A DNA stretch of 49,826 nt. Source: a gamma proteobacterium symbiont of Ctena orbiculata. GTDB lineage: Bacteria; Pseudomonadota; Gammaproteobacteria; Chromatiales; Chromatiaceae. The notes under the pieces were generated by a model that saw only the letters and a program-made list of their open reading frames with translations, was not told where the DNA came from and searched no databases. The position numbers were made by a program, and so were the translations under genes. Positions 17,912 through 26,882 of the stretch are shown here, piece after piece (the stretch's first letter is position 1; each line of letters begins with the position of its first letter). The stretch lies in the NCBI GenBank assembly GCA_003058525.1, contig QBVD01000021.1:1-49826 (forward strand), in the 5' to 3' direction.

Positions 17912-18963
17912 TCCGCCAGCGTCACCCGGTTTCTGCCCAGTGATTTAGAGCGATAGAGCGCCTGATCACAGCGGTTGAGAAAATCTTCGCAGGACTCCCC
18001 CATACGGAATGCGGCCACACCGATCGATGCCGAAATGCCACCGACGACACTCCCGGTATTCGGTCGTTTGAGTACGATCTTCTCGATAACGGTACGGAAA
18101 TGCTCGGCCAGGTTCCGCGCATTGTTGGAACCTATATCCGGCAGCAGGATGGCGAACTCATCACCGCCAAAACGCGCACAGGCGTCTTTTCCCTTGGTAT
18201 GACGATTTAACAGCTCCGCCACTGCGCGCAGCACCTTATCTCCCAGCAGATGGCCATGGTTATCGTTAACCTCCTTGAATTTATCAATGTCTATGAGCAC
18301 CAGACAGAAATTGGCAGTATGTTGCTGGTCTATCTCACTGATCATCAAGGCGAGTGTCTGATCGAATCCACGTCGATTCATCACCCCCGTCAGCGGATCC
18401 AGCATCGCTTCCTGCCTGGCATAACTCAGCTCCTCCTTGAGTTTCTCAACCTCGTCAGTTGAATTGAGCAGTTGTGTCTCAAACTGATTCGTCTCGGTAA
18501 CCAGTGAGCGGGTCTCAGATATGATCGAAGAAACCGCCTGCATGACGCTTTCAATCCTGTTACTTTCCGCCAGGGTATCGATATGCGTTTTAATCTTTTC
18601 ATTGGTTATCGAAGTCTTACCGGTCAGATCGATCATGGTCCCCAAGGTATGGGCGACGATATCCATCAGTTCCTCTCTCAGATCCCTCAACACCGCTTCA
18701 TCACAATTGCAGACATAGTGTCTGAACAGCTTCCCTACAGTTTCTTCCTGCCAACCCTTATCACTCTTCAGCAGCTCGTCCAAGCGTGCGTTCAGAGCGG
18801 GATCCTCACCGAGGACATAGTGGTATGCAATGCTGAAATTGACAGGATTGATAATTAGTTCATGTTTCGCTAGAAAGGCGACTGTCAAACGGAAGATCTC
18901 ACCGGCTTTTTCTTGAGATTTTGGGTATGCGCCCATTGTTCTTCTCTCAGGCTTTTTTTCCAT
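17908..18963 (-). CDS. Diguanylate cyclase (GGDEF)
   Basis: A 351-residue cytoplasmic protein. The N-terminal half is an alpha-helical sensory region of unknown family (about 20-140), followed by a coiled coil (about 140-195). A GGDEF domain follows (about 200-350), with the active-site signature FGGDEF at 264-269 and metal-binding Asp in IDIDKFKEVND. It should convert two GTP to cyclic di-GMP. The product-inhibition I-site, normally RxxD upstream of GGDEF, reads KGKD, so feedback inhibition may be weakened. The frame opens at a TTG (18978); I prefer the ATG at 18963 (MEKKPERR). No membrane segment is visible. The gene is monocistronic, ending in a strong hairpin. Confidence 0.85.
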   Translation of the reverse strand: MEKKPERRTMGAYPKSQEKAGEIFRLTVAFLAKHELIINPVNFSIAYHYVLGEDPALNARLDELLKSDKGWQEETVGKLFRHYVCNCDEAVLRDLREELMDIVAHTLGTMIDLTGKTSITNEKIKTHIDTLAESNRIESVMQAVSSIISETRSLVTETNQFETQLLNSTDEVEKLKEELSYARQEAMLDPLTGVMNRRGFDQTLALMISEIDQQHTANFCLVLIDIDKFKEVNDNHGHLLGDKVLRAVAELLNRHTKGKDACARFGGDEFAILLPDIGSNNARNLAEHFRTVIEKIVLKRPNTGSVVGGISASIGVAAFRMGESCEDFLNRCDQALYRSKSLGRNRVTLAD

Positions 18964-19186
18964 ATCGACTTCAATCAATTATCTTTTTTAGTTACCTTTA
19001 AGAGGCCCTCAGCCAAACAACCATAAATTTTACCGGGTTTAATTTTCACATCAGGTAAGGCCTGGACAATTAACTGGCGTTTGGAAATCCTGTGGTCATT
19101 TAGTTGTTTTGATTTCACCCATAATTATATACACAGCGTATCGTTAATTCTCGCAAATATTAGCTAAATGCATTACAAAACCCGGA

Positions 19187-22117
19187 TTAATCTCCAATAG
19201 TCGGATTAGCGGGGGCAAAACCTCTCCGCAATGTGTTTTCGGTTACATTTCTGGCCTGCAGAAATTGCAGCAGATAGTCGGGACCACCCGCCTTGAAACC
19301 CATCCCACTCAACTTGAAACCACCGAAAGGCTGTCGGTGGACCATGGCGTGAGTGATTTTGCGATTGATATAGAGATTTCCCACAGCAAACTCCCGTTTT
19401 GCCTGTACCAAATGGGATGGCAGACGGGAATAGACCCCTCCGGTTAGCGCATAGGCGGTGCTGTTTGCAATGCGCAGGGCGTCCTGGAAATCTGTCGCGC
19501 GCATCACCGCCAACACCGGCCCGAATATCTCCTCTTGCGCCAACGGCGACTCCTCTTCCACATCGGTGAAGATAACCGGTGCCAGATAGTGGGCCTGATT
19601 CGATTTCGAGGCTCCGATGTAGTGTAGGTGCGCCGTGATCCTGGCCTCCTCGATACATTGCTGAATGCGCTGTTTTGCCTCGGCACTGATTACCGGGCCG
19701 ATCCTGTTGCGAGGCTCCGCTGGATCACCGACAGAGAGACTGCGTGTCGCCTCAGTCAGACGGGATACGAATCTGTCATGGATCGAGTCCAGGCATATCA
19801 CCCTGGAACAGGCACTGCATTTCTGCCCCTGATATCCAAAGGCGGAGTCGATAACTCCTGCAACCGCATCGTCGAGATCGGCATCCGCATCGATAATGAT
19901 CGCATTCTTGCCACCCATCTCGGCAATCAGGCGCTTGACATGACGCTGCCCCTCTATGGATTGTGACATCAGATGATGGAGATGCAGACCCACCTCCCTT
20001 GAGCCGGTAAAGGCGACAAAATGGGTGCGTGGGTCGCGTACCAGTGCTTCACCTATCTCAGCCCCACTTCCCGGGAGACAGGTCACAACGCCCTCGGGGA
20101 GTCCTATTTGCTGCAGCAGCCGACAAAAGTGCCAGGCAACCACAGGTGTCTGTGACGCGGGTTTGAGAATCACACAATTACCACAGGCTATGGCGGCCGA
20201 TAACATGCCGACGGGGATCGCCAATGGAAAATTCCAGGGTGGAAGCACCACACCAATACCCATGGGTTGGTAGGTAAGCCAATTCTCCTCCCCCGGCAGG
20301 GATGAGTTTTGTCCCCTGTCGAGGGCTCGCGCACGTTCCGCATAGTAGTGAAGAAAGTCGATCGCCTCCGCCACATCCGCATCCGCCTCTGTCCACCCCT
20401 TACCCGCTTCTTTCACCTCCCATGCGGCAAACCGGTCACGCTGACCGGCCAATGCACCGGCAATACGATCCAGGTAGTCCGCCCGTTCGCTGAAACACCT
20501 CGCCCGCCAGTCGCTGCAGGCCGACTGGGCCTGCCTGATCGCCATTTCAGCATCATCAGCGCCGGCACTGACAACCCTGCCGATCAGTTGCGTCGTATCG
20601 GCGGGATTGGTGGATTCGATGACACGCTCCTCCAACGCAATGTGGCCCGATAACATCAGCGGGTAGGTTTTACCCAGCTCGCTCTCCACCGCCTCGAGTG
20701 CAGAAACAAAATCCTCGCGCTCTGAAAATTGAGTGAATCGATGCAACGGCTGATTGGTAAATCCTTGCAGGGTCGGCGATTCCTCCGCATCGCCTGTCTG
20801 GGGAGGCTGTAATATCCGGGTGATGTCCAGTTTCGGCATCAGGGGTAGAATCGATTGATCCGAAGAGTTCTCCAGCAGGCGCCTTACCAGATAGGCAATA
20901 CCCTGCAGTAACTCGCCAAACGGTAGATAATGGCGCAAAGTCAACTCTCGATCGGTTATCAGGGGTTCCAATGCGCCTGACATTCCATGCAGCATTTGAA
21001 ACTCGTACTCGTCCCGACCTCTACCCGTCTTCTCTGCCAGTGCTATAGCACAGGCAATGCTACGCAGGTTATGAGTAGCCACTGCCGGCCTGATCAGCGG
21101 CGATTCAAAAAGCCGGACCAGGGAGCGTTCAAAGCAGGCATCGGTTTCACCTTTGGTGGGCCAAACAGGTACCGGCCATCCCTGCTGCCTTGCAACCACG
21201 GTTTCCATATCCCAGTAGGCGCCACGCACCAAACGCACCATAATGGGCGTGCCCCTGAGTTCGACCCATGATAAGAGCTCGTCCAGGTCACTATCTGCAT
21301 CACGCAGATAGGCCTGGATGGCTATCCCTATCCCTTTCCATTGGCGCAACGACTCCTCCATGGCCAACCGTTTGAACAGTTGCAGGATGATCGCCTTAAA
21401 GTCGTACTGCTCCATATCGAGGGTGAGCGTGAGTCCCGCTGTCATGGCGGCATGGCAGATCGGTCTCAAACGCTCGGCCAATTGAATGATACTGCCTTCA
21501 CTGTCAACGGCCGAGATCTGTGAATAGAGAGAAGAGACCTTTATCGAGAGGTTCAAGTCAGTGTCCCAACCAGAGGCTTTACTACCTTCGGAAGCCCTGG
21601 CAATCAAGTCGAGATAGGCCTGTTGATAGCCCAGGGCTTCCGCCTCACTCACAGTCGCTTCACCCAGCATATCCAGACTTGCGCGAATCCCTCTTCCATG
21701 CAGCTTTGCCACACAATCCAGTATGCCGTCAGCGTCTTCGGCGGCGATAAATCGCTGCGCTACCCGCCGTACGGCAGTGCGGATGACCGGTGCCAGCATT
21801 GTCGGTAGTGCCGGAGATGTGCTGCGCCTGATCCCCCAGGCCAGCAGCGGCGGCAGGCGACGACCTTCGAGTACTGAGAAATATTCCCTGAAATGGTTCA
21901 CAAGCTGTGCGTCGTCAGTCAGCACCGGTACGGTGTCGACGAAGCGAAGACCTTGCAGGCGAAACTGATCGTCAGCCAACAATTGGGCAAGCAATCGATC
22001 GATCCATCCTCGAGGGTGGGTATCGGACCTCGACTGCATCTCGGCCCACATCTGGTGACCAATGGTTTGAATACGCTCTTCCAGCTCCCTCACCCGAACC
22101 CCCTGTTGAAAAATCAT
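19187..22117 (-). CDS. putA: Bifunctional proline dehydrogenase / L-glutamate gamma-semialdehyde dehydrogenase
   Basis: A 976-residue short-form PutA that oxidises proline to glutamate in two steps with FAD and NAD. The proline dehydrogenase TIM barrel covers about residues 120-440 (KVSSLYSQIS, TLDMEQYDFK, QAYLRDADSDLDEL, RLVRGAYWD, FQMLHGMSGAL). The aldehyde dehydrogenase domain covers about 500-960 (VLPPWNFPLAIP, VAFTGSREVG, AEMGGKNAIIID with the general base, and the nucleophile in GYQGQKCSACSR). It lacks the N-terminal ribbon-helix-helix DNA-binding domain of enteric PutA, so it cannot repress its own gene. It also lacks the long C-terminal extension. No proline permease is next to it. 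Confidence 0.95.
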   Translation of the reverse strand: MIFQQGVRVRELEERIQTIGHQMWAEMQSRSDTHPRGWIDRLLAQLLADDQFRLQGLRFVDTVPVLTDDAQLVNHFREYFSVLEGRRLPPLLAWGIRRSTSPALPTMLAPVIRTAVRRVAQRFIAAEDADGILDCVAKLHGRGIRASLDMLGEATVSEAEALGYQQAYLDLIARASEGSKASGWDTDLNLSIKVSSLYSQISAVDSEGSIIQLAERLRPICHAAMTAGLTLTLDMEQYDFKAIILQLFKRLAMEESLRQWKGIGIAIQAYLRDADSDLDELLSWVELRGTPIMVRLVRGAYWDMETVVARQQGWPVPVWPTKGETDACFERSLVRLFESPLIRPAVATHNLRSIACAIALAEKTGRGRDEYEFQMLHGMSGALEPLITDRELTLRHYLPFGELLQGIAYLVRRLLENSSDQSILPLMPKLDITRILQPPQTGDAEESPTLQGFTNQPLHRFTQFSEREDFVSALEAVESELGKTYPLMLSGHIALEERVIESTNPADTTQLIGRVVSAGADDAEMAIRQAQSACSDWRARCFSERADYLDRIAGALAGQRDRFAAWEVKEAGKGWTEADADVAEAIDFLHYYAERARALDRGQNSSLPGEENWLTYQPMGIGVVLPPWNFPLAIPVGMLSAAIACGNCVILKPASQTPVVAWHFCRLLQQIGLPEGVVTCLPGSGAEIGEALVRDPRTHFVAFTGSREVGLHLHHLMSQSIEGQRHVKRLIAEMGGKNAIIIDADADLDDAVAGVIDSAFGYQGQKCSACSRVICLDSIHDRFVSRLTEATRSLSVGDPAEPRNRIGPVISAEAKQRIQQCIEEARITAHLHYIGASKSNQAHYLAPVIFTDVEEESPLAQEEIFGPVLAVMRATDFQDALRIANSTAYALTGGVYSRLPSHLVQAKREFAVGNLYINRKITHAMVHRQPFGGFKLSGMGFKAGGPDYLLQFLQARNVTENTLRRGFAPANPTIGD

Positions 22118-22245
22118 TCAACCGCCTGATAAATACAATAGAAGAAATAATCGGAGCGGGTAAGCTGTTGTGCCACGTATCAATAACTCGCCTATCGAGC
22201 CATTATTAACCAATTAAAGCGATTGGCCCTGGCACCCTGATTGAT

Positions 22246-22668
22246 TCACATTGCCGGTATCGAGGCTCGGGTCAATTTGGAGAATCTGACGCCTCGCATA
22301 CCGCCTATCTTGGTGACCAACTGTTCTATTTCATCGGGTTTTCCCCGCACGATAATGGTTTCCAGACAGTGATGGTGATCAAGATGCACATGGGTTGTGC
22401 AGAGAACATTGATATAGCTGTGATGTTGGATATGGTTGATCTTCTCGGTCAAGCCACGTTGATGATGGTCGTAGCTGATGGTCAATACACCGAACACATC
22501 TTCATGCTCGCCGGCCCAGCGCTCCTCCACCAGTTTTTCTCTTATCATATCCCGCACCAGTTCTGAACGGGATGCATAACCCTGATCGGTGTAGCGTTTA
22601 TCCAGTTCATTCAGTAAACCTTCCGGTAGTGAAACAGTGACGCGGGCAAGTTCGTTGGAATCTGTCAT
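22246..22668 (-). CDS. nikR: Nickel-responsive transcriptional regulator NikR
   Basis: A 140-residue NikR. A ribbon-helix-helix DNA-binding domain covers residues 1-50 ([31 protein letters not shown]). An ACT-like tetramerisation and nickel-binding domain carries the ligand set typical of the family: His in SYDHHQR, then [12 protein letters not shown] with two His and one Cys. The ATG at 22668 follows GGGAG by 10 bases; an upstream TTG in the frame is unlikely. It is the last gene of the nickel ECF operon, 8 bases after the ATPase gene. It probably represses that operon when nickel is sufficient. Confidence 0.92.
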   Translation of the reverse strand: MTDSNELARVTVSLPEGLLNELDKRYTDQGYASRSELVRDMIREKLVEERWAGEHEDVFGVLTISYDHHQRGLTEKINHIQHHSYINVLCTTHVHLDHHHCLETIIVRGKPDEIEQLVTKIGGMRGVRFSKLTRASIPAM

Positions 22669-22676
22669 GGCTTCAT

Positions 22677-23453
22677 CTACTCCCAATCGTGTACATGTGG
22701 GTGGGAATGGCTGATTGCACCGTGCCGATGCTGATGACGATGCACCAGGTTGGCTTGCTGCAATAATTCCATATCCGCCAAAGCCTGTTTGACCGGGCCG
22801 TCAAAACAGAGCGTGCCCCGCTCATCCATGATAAGGCAGCGCTCTCCCAATTCAGCAGCCATACTTAAATTGTGGGTCGTGATAATCACTGTCGCCTCAG
22901 TGGCAAGCAGATAATCGACCACCCAGCCACTGCTGCGAGGATCGAGATTGGCAATGGGTTCATCAAGCAGTAGGCACGCCGGTTCCAGCACCAGCAGCGC
23001 GGCCAATGCCACTTTCTTTTTCTCACCGCCGGACAAGTTATAGGGGGCCTTTTCCAGTAACGGTTGAAGCCCCAAACGCCCGGCCCATTCCTGAATCAGC
23101 TTGTCACTGTCGGGAATGCCCAATTGGCGGGGGCCATAACCTATCTCATCGGCAACCGTGGGATTGAACAACATCGCCTCCGGATGTTGGAACAGCAATA
23201 CCATTTCCCGCCGGAATCGATTGGCCCATGGACCGCTGCGTACAAGCTGCCTGGTGACCGGATCCCCCCTGTAGCGATAGTCTCCAGAGGTTGCAAACAG
23301 AAGACCGTTCAGTAGCTTGAGCAGGGTTGTCTTACCACATCCGTTGGCACCCAACACCACCAACTTCTCTCCCGTCTCCACCCGCAGGGACAGATCCTTG
23401 AATACAGCAGGACCCTCAGGCCAGCTGAATCCGATACGATCCAGTTCAATCAT
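22677..23453 (-). CDS. nikO: Nickel ECF transporter ATPase (NikO/CbiO type)
   Basis: A 258-residue ABC ATPase of an energy-coupling-factor metal transporter. Walker [11 protein letters not shown] is near residue 40, the Q-loop in VLLFQHPE, the ABC signature [12 protein letters not shown] near 140, Walker [15 protein letters not shown], and the switch His in IITTHNLS. The C-terminal tail is histidine-rich ([19 protein letters not shown]), a frequent feature of nickel-handling proteins that may buffer Ni. The ATG at 23453 overlaps the end of the T-component gene by 8 bases. Nickel rather than cobalt is inferred from the linked nikR. Confidence 0.9.
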   Translation of the reverse strand: MIELDRIGFSWPEGPAVFKDLSLRVETGEKLVVLGANGCGKTTLLKLLNGLLFATSGDYRYRGDPVTRQLVRSGPWANRFRREMVLLFQHPEAMLFNPTVADEIGYGPRQLGIPDSDKLIQEWAGRLGLQPLLEKAPYNLSGGEKKKVALAALLVLEPACLLLDEPIANLDPRSSGWVVDYLLATEATVIITTHNLSMAAELGERCLIMDERGTLCFDGPVKQALADMELLQQANLVHRHQHRHGAISHSHPHVHDWE

Positions 23454-23997
23454 TGAATACGCCTCTTGAACGCATCGCCTGGCTGATCTCTGTTGCGGCA
23501 TGATGGGATTGCTCCACTATCGCTTCCGTCTGCACCACTGCGAGCCGGGACCGTTCACGCCAGTTCGGTCTTTTCAGGCAGCGGCTCTCAAACGCCGCGC
23601 GATAATCGTTGATGATGCGGCTCATCAGACGAATCTGACCTGCAGCCAAGGTGGTTAAAAACGTTAGTGTGGGCGAGAACCTCAATGCGTTGGCGAAATT
23701 AATCCTGGCGCTCAGCCAAAATCCCAGCATCACCAGCAACAACACACGAGCGTTGATCAATATCAGGTACTCGATGCGGAACTCATCCCTCAGCAGGGCG
23801 ATTACCAGATATCCAAGGGAGACAGCTGTGTTGAACAGCAACACGGAGAGGAGCGCCTTTCGTAGCAGACGCCAACGTAGCGAACCCGAAAACAGAATCA
23901 CCACAACCAGGCCGATCAATAGATACAACGGTTGATGTATCAGTGTCACCCCAACCACGGTAAGCAGATAGAGCACTATCCAACGCAAATCCCTCAT
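23446..23997 (-). CDS. nikQ: Nickel ECF transporter transmembrane component (NikQ/CbiQ type)
   Basis: A 183-residue integral membrane T-component with four or five hydrophobic segments. The coupling-helix region near the C terminus (SRIINDYRAAFESRCL, then HHAATEISQAMRSRG) contains the Ala-Arg/Ser-Arg-Gly type motifs that contact the ATPases. It is somewhat shorter than typical CbiQ (about 220-260). The ATG at 23997 overlaps the stop of nikM in an ATGA arrangement, supporting coupled translation; a GTG nine bases upstream is the alternative. Confidence 0.85.
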   Translation of the reverse strand: MRDLRWIVLYLLTVVGVTLIHQPLYLLIGLVVVILFSGSLRWRLLRKALLSVLLFNTAVSLGYLVIALLRDEFRIEYLILINARVLLLVMLGFWLSARINFANALRFSPTLTFLTTLAAGQIRLMSRIINDYRAAFESRCLKRPNWRERSRLAVVQTEAIVEQSHHAATEISQAMRSRGVFND

Positions 23998-24635
23998 ACC
24001 AACCACCCCCTTGTCTTGGCATAACGCCAGACAGCCAGGGTAAGCAGCGCCTCCACCCCGCCAATTATCAGATGAGGCAGAAGGATCGCGGGCACCGCCA
24101 CCTCGGGGCCAAATGGAAAAAACAGGGGGGTACCGTCATCCCGATGGGCGATGGACGGCTGAATCCCCAATACCAACGCTATCAGCAAAGCGGGTATCAC
24201 CACCGCCAGAAATGTCCCTGCCGCTAGAAATGGCAGCGGATTTCGCTCACCTCGCAAACCCATGCATAGGGTCATCACTGCAGCACCGACAAGTCCGACC
24301 GCGAATGCATTCACCGGCAGGGCTGTAATCCCCCCCGCGCCGAACAGCAGCGCCTGTAGCAAGAGCACCAGGCTGTATGCCAAAAAAGCCAGCCTTACAC
24401 CAAACAGCATCGCCAGCATGGCGATTCCCACCAGATGTCCCGTGCTTCCCCCCGGCAGAGGCAACATGACCATTCCAATGACATAGGCCAATGCGGTGAT
24501 CACCGCCAAACGGGGTATGGTCTCTTCATTGAGCCGCTGTTTAAGACCCCGCGCCGCCCATAACCAGGCTCCGCCTGTCACCACATAGGCCGGCAGATAG
24601 AACTGTGGTGCAATGAAACCGTCGGGTATATGCAT
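23994..24635 (-). CDS. nikM: Nickel ECF transporter substrate-binding component (NikM/CbiM type)
   Basis: A 213-residue membrane protein with about six or seven hydrophobic segments. I placed the start at the ATG giving MHIPDGF, because in this family the N-terminal Met-His is buried and coordinates the metal with a downstream His. The frame opens upstream at a TTG that would destroy this. Further motifs are GSTGHLVG (second metal-binding His) and PVNAFAVGLVGAA. It is the metal-selective S-component of the ECF transporter in the inner membrane and lies between the accessory gene and nikQ. No Shine-Dalgarno is obvious, so translation may be coupled to the upstream gene 28 bases away. Confidence 0.9.
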   Translation of the reverse strand: MHIPDGFIAPQFYLPAYVVTGGAWLWAARGLKQRLNEETIPRLAVITALAYVIGMVMLPLPGGSTGHLVGIAMLAMLFGVRLAFLAYSLVLLLQALLFGAGGITALPVNAFAVGLVGAAVMTLCMGLRGERNPLPFLAAGTFLAVVIPALLIALVLGIQPSIAHRDDGTPLFFPFGPEVAVPAILLPHLIIGGVEALLTLAVWRYAKTRGWLV

Positions 24636-24663
24636 ATTCAGCAGATGCAATGTGTTGAATGCA

Positions 24664-25107
24664 TCACCGTCTCTTACGCTTCGTAAACAACATCATCACT
24701 CCAAATCCACTCAACAGGATACCAATACCCAAAATCAGTTTGGTGAGTTCGGAATAGGTATGGCCAGTATGGGAGTGTGATGCCATACCTGGAGCCAATT
24801 CTAAGACGGTATCGATACCGTGCCCGTCCTCGCTGAAGACCCTTAACCGCCACCCCCGGACATCCCCGGGAATGAACACAACCCTACCCGATGCATCGCT
24901 CTTTCCGGATTGATAGGGTGCGTTCCCACCGTCTGCAGTGAGTTCGTATGCAACATCGGCCAGGGGAGTGTCGTCGGTATGGTGAAGCCAGATAACAGCC
25001 GCCTCCTGCCGTTCTATCTTCAAACCCACCCCATGGGAGAGGCAGGAAGGCGCATAACCCAGCAGGACAAGCAGCAAGAAAGAGCGGAATCGAGTCGTGA
25101 CGGCCAT
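24664..25107 (-). CDS. Periplasmic accessory protein of the nickel transporter (NikL/CbiL-like)
   Basis: A 147-residue first gene of the nickel operon. The signal peptide covers roughly residues 1-25 (ending CLSHG). A beta-rich domain follows (about 30-110, with ADVAYELTADGG and GRVVFIPGDVRGW, reminiscent of carboxypeptidase-regulatory or DUF4198-type Ig-like folds). A His-rich segment HSHTGHTYSEL and one C-terminal membrane helix ending in TKRKRR complete it. Such membrane-anchored extracytoplasmic partners (NikL/NikN/CbiN class) accompany NikM. The ATG at 25107 yields a normal signal peptide; an ATG at 25137 opens the frame but adds an uncharged, atypical leader. Confidence 0.65.
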   Translation of the reverse strand: MAVTTRFRSFLLLVLLGYAPSCLSHGVGLKIERQEAAVIWLHHTDDTPLADVAYELTADGGNAPYQSGKSDASGRVVFIPGDVRGWRLRVFSEDGHGIDTVLELAPGMASHSHTGHTYSELTKLILGIGILLSGFGVMMLFTKRKRR

Positions 25108-25108
25108 C

Positions 25109-25135
25109 GTATGAAGAATATAATAAATTTCACAC
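25109..25135 (-). promoter_or_regulatory. Possible NikR operator ahead of the nickel operon
   Basis: On the minus strand the sequence reads GTGTGA, 15 bases, TCATAC. The classic enterobacterial NikR operator is GTATGA, 16 bases, TCATAC, so this has one mismatch and one base less spacing. It sits immediately before the first gene of the operon that ends in nikR. Position supports it; the altered spacing is against it. Confidence 0.35.
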
Positions 25136-25183
25136 ATATTATGGCATATCGACTGATTTAATGCAGTTTATACGGCATAACAA

Positions 25184-25888
25184 TCAAACCTGGCCATTCA
25201 GATAGGCTTTGCGCTGTTTTTGCGGAAACTTCTCGATCGCGTAGCGAAGCATGGTACGGGGCATACTCTGGTAGTGCTCGTGAAGAAATCTCTGCTCAAC
25301 GGATAGATCACGATTTCCCACCTCCCGCAACATCCAGCCAACCGCCTTGTGTATCAAGTCATGAGTATCATCCAACAGTTGACGCGATATCCTTAAGGTA
25401 TCCTCATACTGTTGTTTTTTAATGAAATGCAGGGTTGAGATAATGGCGATACGGCGCTCCCAAAGGCTTTCCGACCTGGCCAGGTTGTGCAATATGCGCC
25501 TGTCTCTATTTTCGAGGTGTACACCAACGATATGGTAGGCACTGCTGTCTACCAGATCCCAATTATTGATATATCGCGTATTGTTCAAGTAGTGTTGAAA
25601 GATTGTTTCCCTCTCTTCATCAGTACCGCTTTGATATTTCAATACCATGATTAACAGCGCACAGAGACGCTCTTCATGATATCCGGAGCGCAACAAATGA
25701 AGGAGTTGCTTGATGGGTATGTTGCGGTGCTGTCGGGCATGTTGCCGGAGAACGGGTACTCGGATACCCAGAAAGCGATCCCCCTCACCATATTCACCCT
25801 TACCGGTTTTGAAGAAGCGTTGAGAGTGTTCCGCTATTACAGGATCCGCTGAGCTGCGTAACGATTCACGCAAGTGTTTGGCATTCAT
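25184..25888 (-). CDS. DNA alkylation repair protein (AlkD-like HEAT-repeat family)
   Basis: A 234-residue all-helical protein of the AlkD/DNA alkylation repair family. The visible conserved blocks are FFKTGKGEYGEGDRFLGIRV near residue 25, NNWDLVDSSAYHIVG near 112, HKAVGWMLREVG near 185 and PRTMLRYAIEKF near 212. The acidic residue of NNWDLVD and the aromatic residues on the concave surface match those used by AlkD to capture cationic alkylated bases. It should excise N3- or N7-alkylpurines without base flipping. The ATG at 25888 is preceded by GTGAG. It is apparently separate from the nickel operon downstream, with 76 bases between. Confidence 0.88.
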   Translation of the reverse strand: MNAKHLRESLRSSADPVIAEHSQRFFKTGKGEYGEGDRFLGIRVPVLRQHARQHRNIPIKQLLHLLRSGYHEERLCALLIMVLKYQSGTDEERETIFQHYLNNTRYINNWDLVDSSAYHIVGVHLENRDRRILHNLARSESLWERRIAIISTLHFIKKQQYEDTLRISRQLLDDTHDLIHKAVGWMLREVGNRDLSVEQRFLHEHYQSMPRTMLRYAIEKFPQKQRKAYLNGQV

Positions 25889-26070
25889 GGCTCACCCATG
25901 CATTGGTTCATTGGCAATCAGCGACATTGTAAGGAACATATCAAGCGTATGATTCATGATCGAACGGCCGATTTTATGAAAACAATTGTTAATCAGCTAT
26001 AGGGTACAATCAATACACATAGAGGTTATGGTAGGCTTTTTTATAATCATTATTATCGGGAGCAACACAT

Positions 26071-26286
26071 ATGGATTTACTGAAAAAGAATGTCGGTAAA
26101 ATCGACCGTGTCGTCCGCATCATTATTGGTATCTTGCTGATCGGAAATATCTTCTATGGATTGCAAAGCCCAGTCGGCTGGATTGGGCTTATTCTGCTGC
26201 TGACCGGTCTATTCGCCACCTGCCCGCTCTATTCCGCACTCAGCCTCGATACACGTTCCACCAGCGAAAAGATCGGTTTGAAATAG
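26071..26286 (+). CDS. Small DUF2892-type inner membrane protein
   Basis: A 71-residue protein with two hydrophobic segments (about 15-32 and 36-52). The family pattern NVGKIDRVVRIIIGILLIG is followed by a second helix ending TGLFATCPLYSALSLDT. DUF2892 (YgaP-type transmembrane domain) proteins often bring a membrane anchor to rhodanese or sulfur-handling proteins; this one is free-standing. The conserved Cys in ATCPLY is present. CGGGAG upstream supports the ATG. It is short but clearly conserved in pattern. Confidence 0.8.
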   Translation: MDLLKKNVGKIDRVVRIIIGILLIGNIFYGLQSPVGWIGLILLLTGLFATCPLYSALSLDTRSTSEKIGLK

Positions 26287-26311
26287 TCTTGGAGGCCACC
26301 AGACCGCCTGC

Positions 26312-26761
26312 TCAACAAGCCAGCAAGCGGTCAAGCTGATTGGCAAATGCCTGCCTGTCTGCCTGGCTGAGTGCTGCCGGTCCACCTGTTTGAATGCCAC
26401 TGCCACGCAATGTATCCATGAAGTCACGCATATTCAGGCGCTGGCGGATGTTCTCCTCGGTATAGAGATCCCCGCGCGGGCTTAATGCCAGACACCCTTT
26501 CGGTATCACTTCGGCCGCCAAGGGGATATCTGCCGTTATCACCAGATGGCCCGGCTGCGCCCGTTGTACAATGTAGTTATCGGCAATATCGAAACCGGCC
26601 CCCACCTGGACCGTGCGGATATAGCGGGAACCCGGCACCTGCAATGGCTGATTGGCAACCAGAATCAACGCTATTCTTACCCGCTCAGCAGCACGGTAAA
26701 GAATCTCCTTGATCACCTTCGGGCAGGCATCGGCATCGACCCAAATCTGTTCAATCTTCAT
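26312..26761 (-). CDS. YaiI/YqxD family protein (UPF0178)
   Basis: A 149-residue member of the UPF0178 family, related to PIN/NYN-type nuclease folds. Typical motifs are [13 protein letters not shown] at residue 7, [15 protein letters not shown] near 51, [13 protein letters not shown] near 74 and the [13 protein letters not shown] segment near 104. The Asp residues in DADACP, GFDIADN and TADIPLA form a plausible metal site. The biological role is not established for the family. It converges with the DUF2892 gene, 25 bases apart, and diverges from the helicase gene. Confidence 0.87.
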   Translation of the reverse strand: MKIEQIWVDADACPKVIKEILYRAAERVRIALILVANQPLQVPGSRYIRTVQVGAGFDIADNYIVQRAQPGHLVITADIPLAAEVIPKGCLALSPRGDLYTEENIRQRLNMRDFMDTLRGSGIQTGGPAALSQADRQAFANQLDRLLAC

Positions 26762-26882
26762 TTATTACGCCATTTAACCCGGTTAACTTAAATAAGCTAT
26801 TGTAATCACTAGGTGAAACATTATACTGCTCCGCCCGGCCTTGCCTATGGCCATATCGCTTCGCCCCACCAGGAATCCCCCA

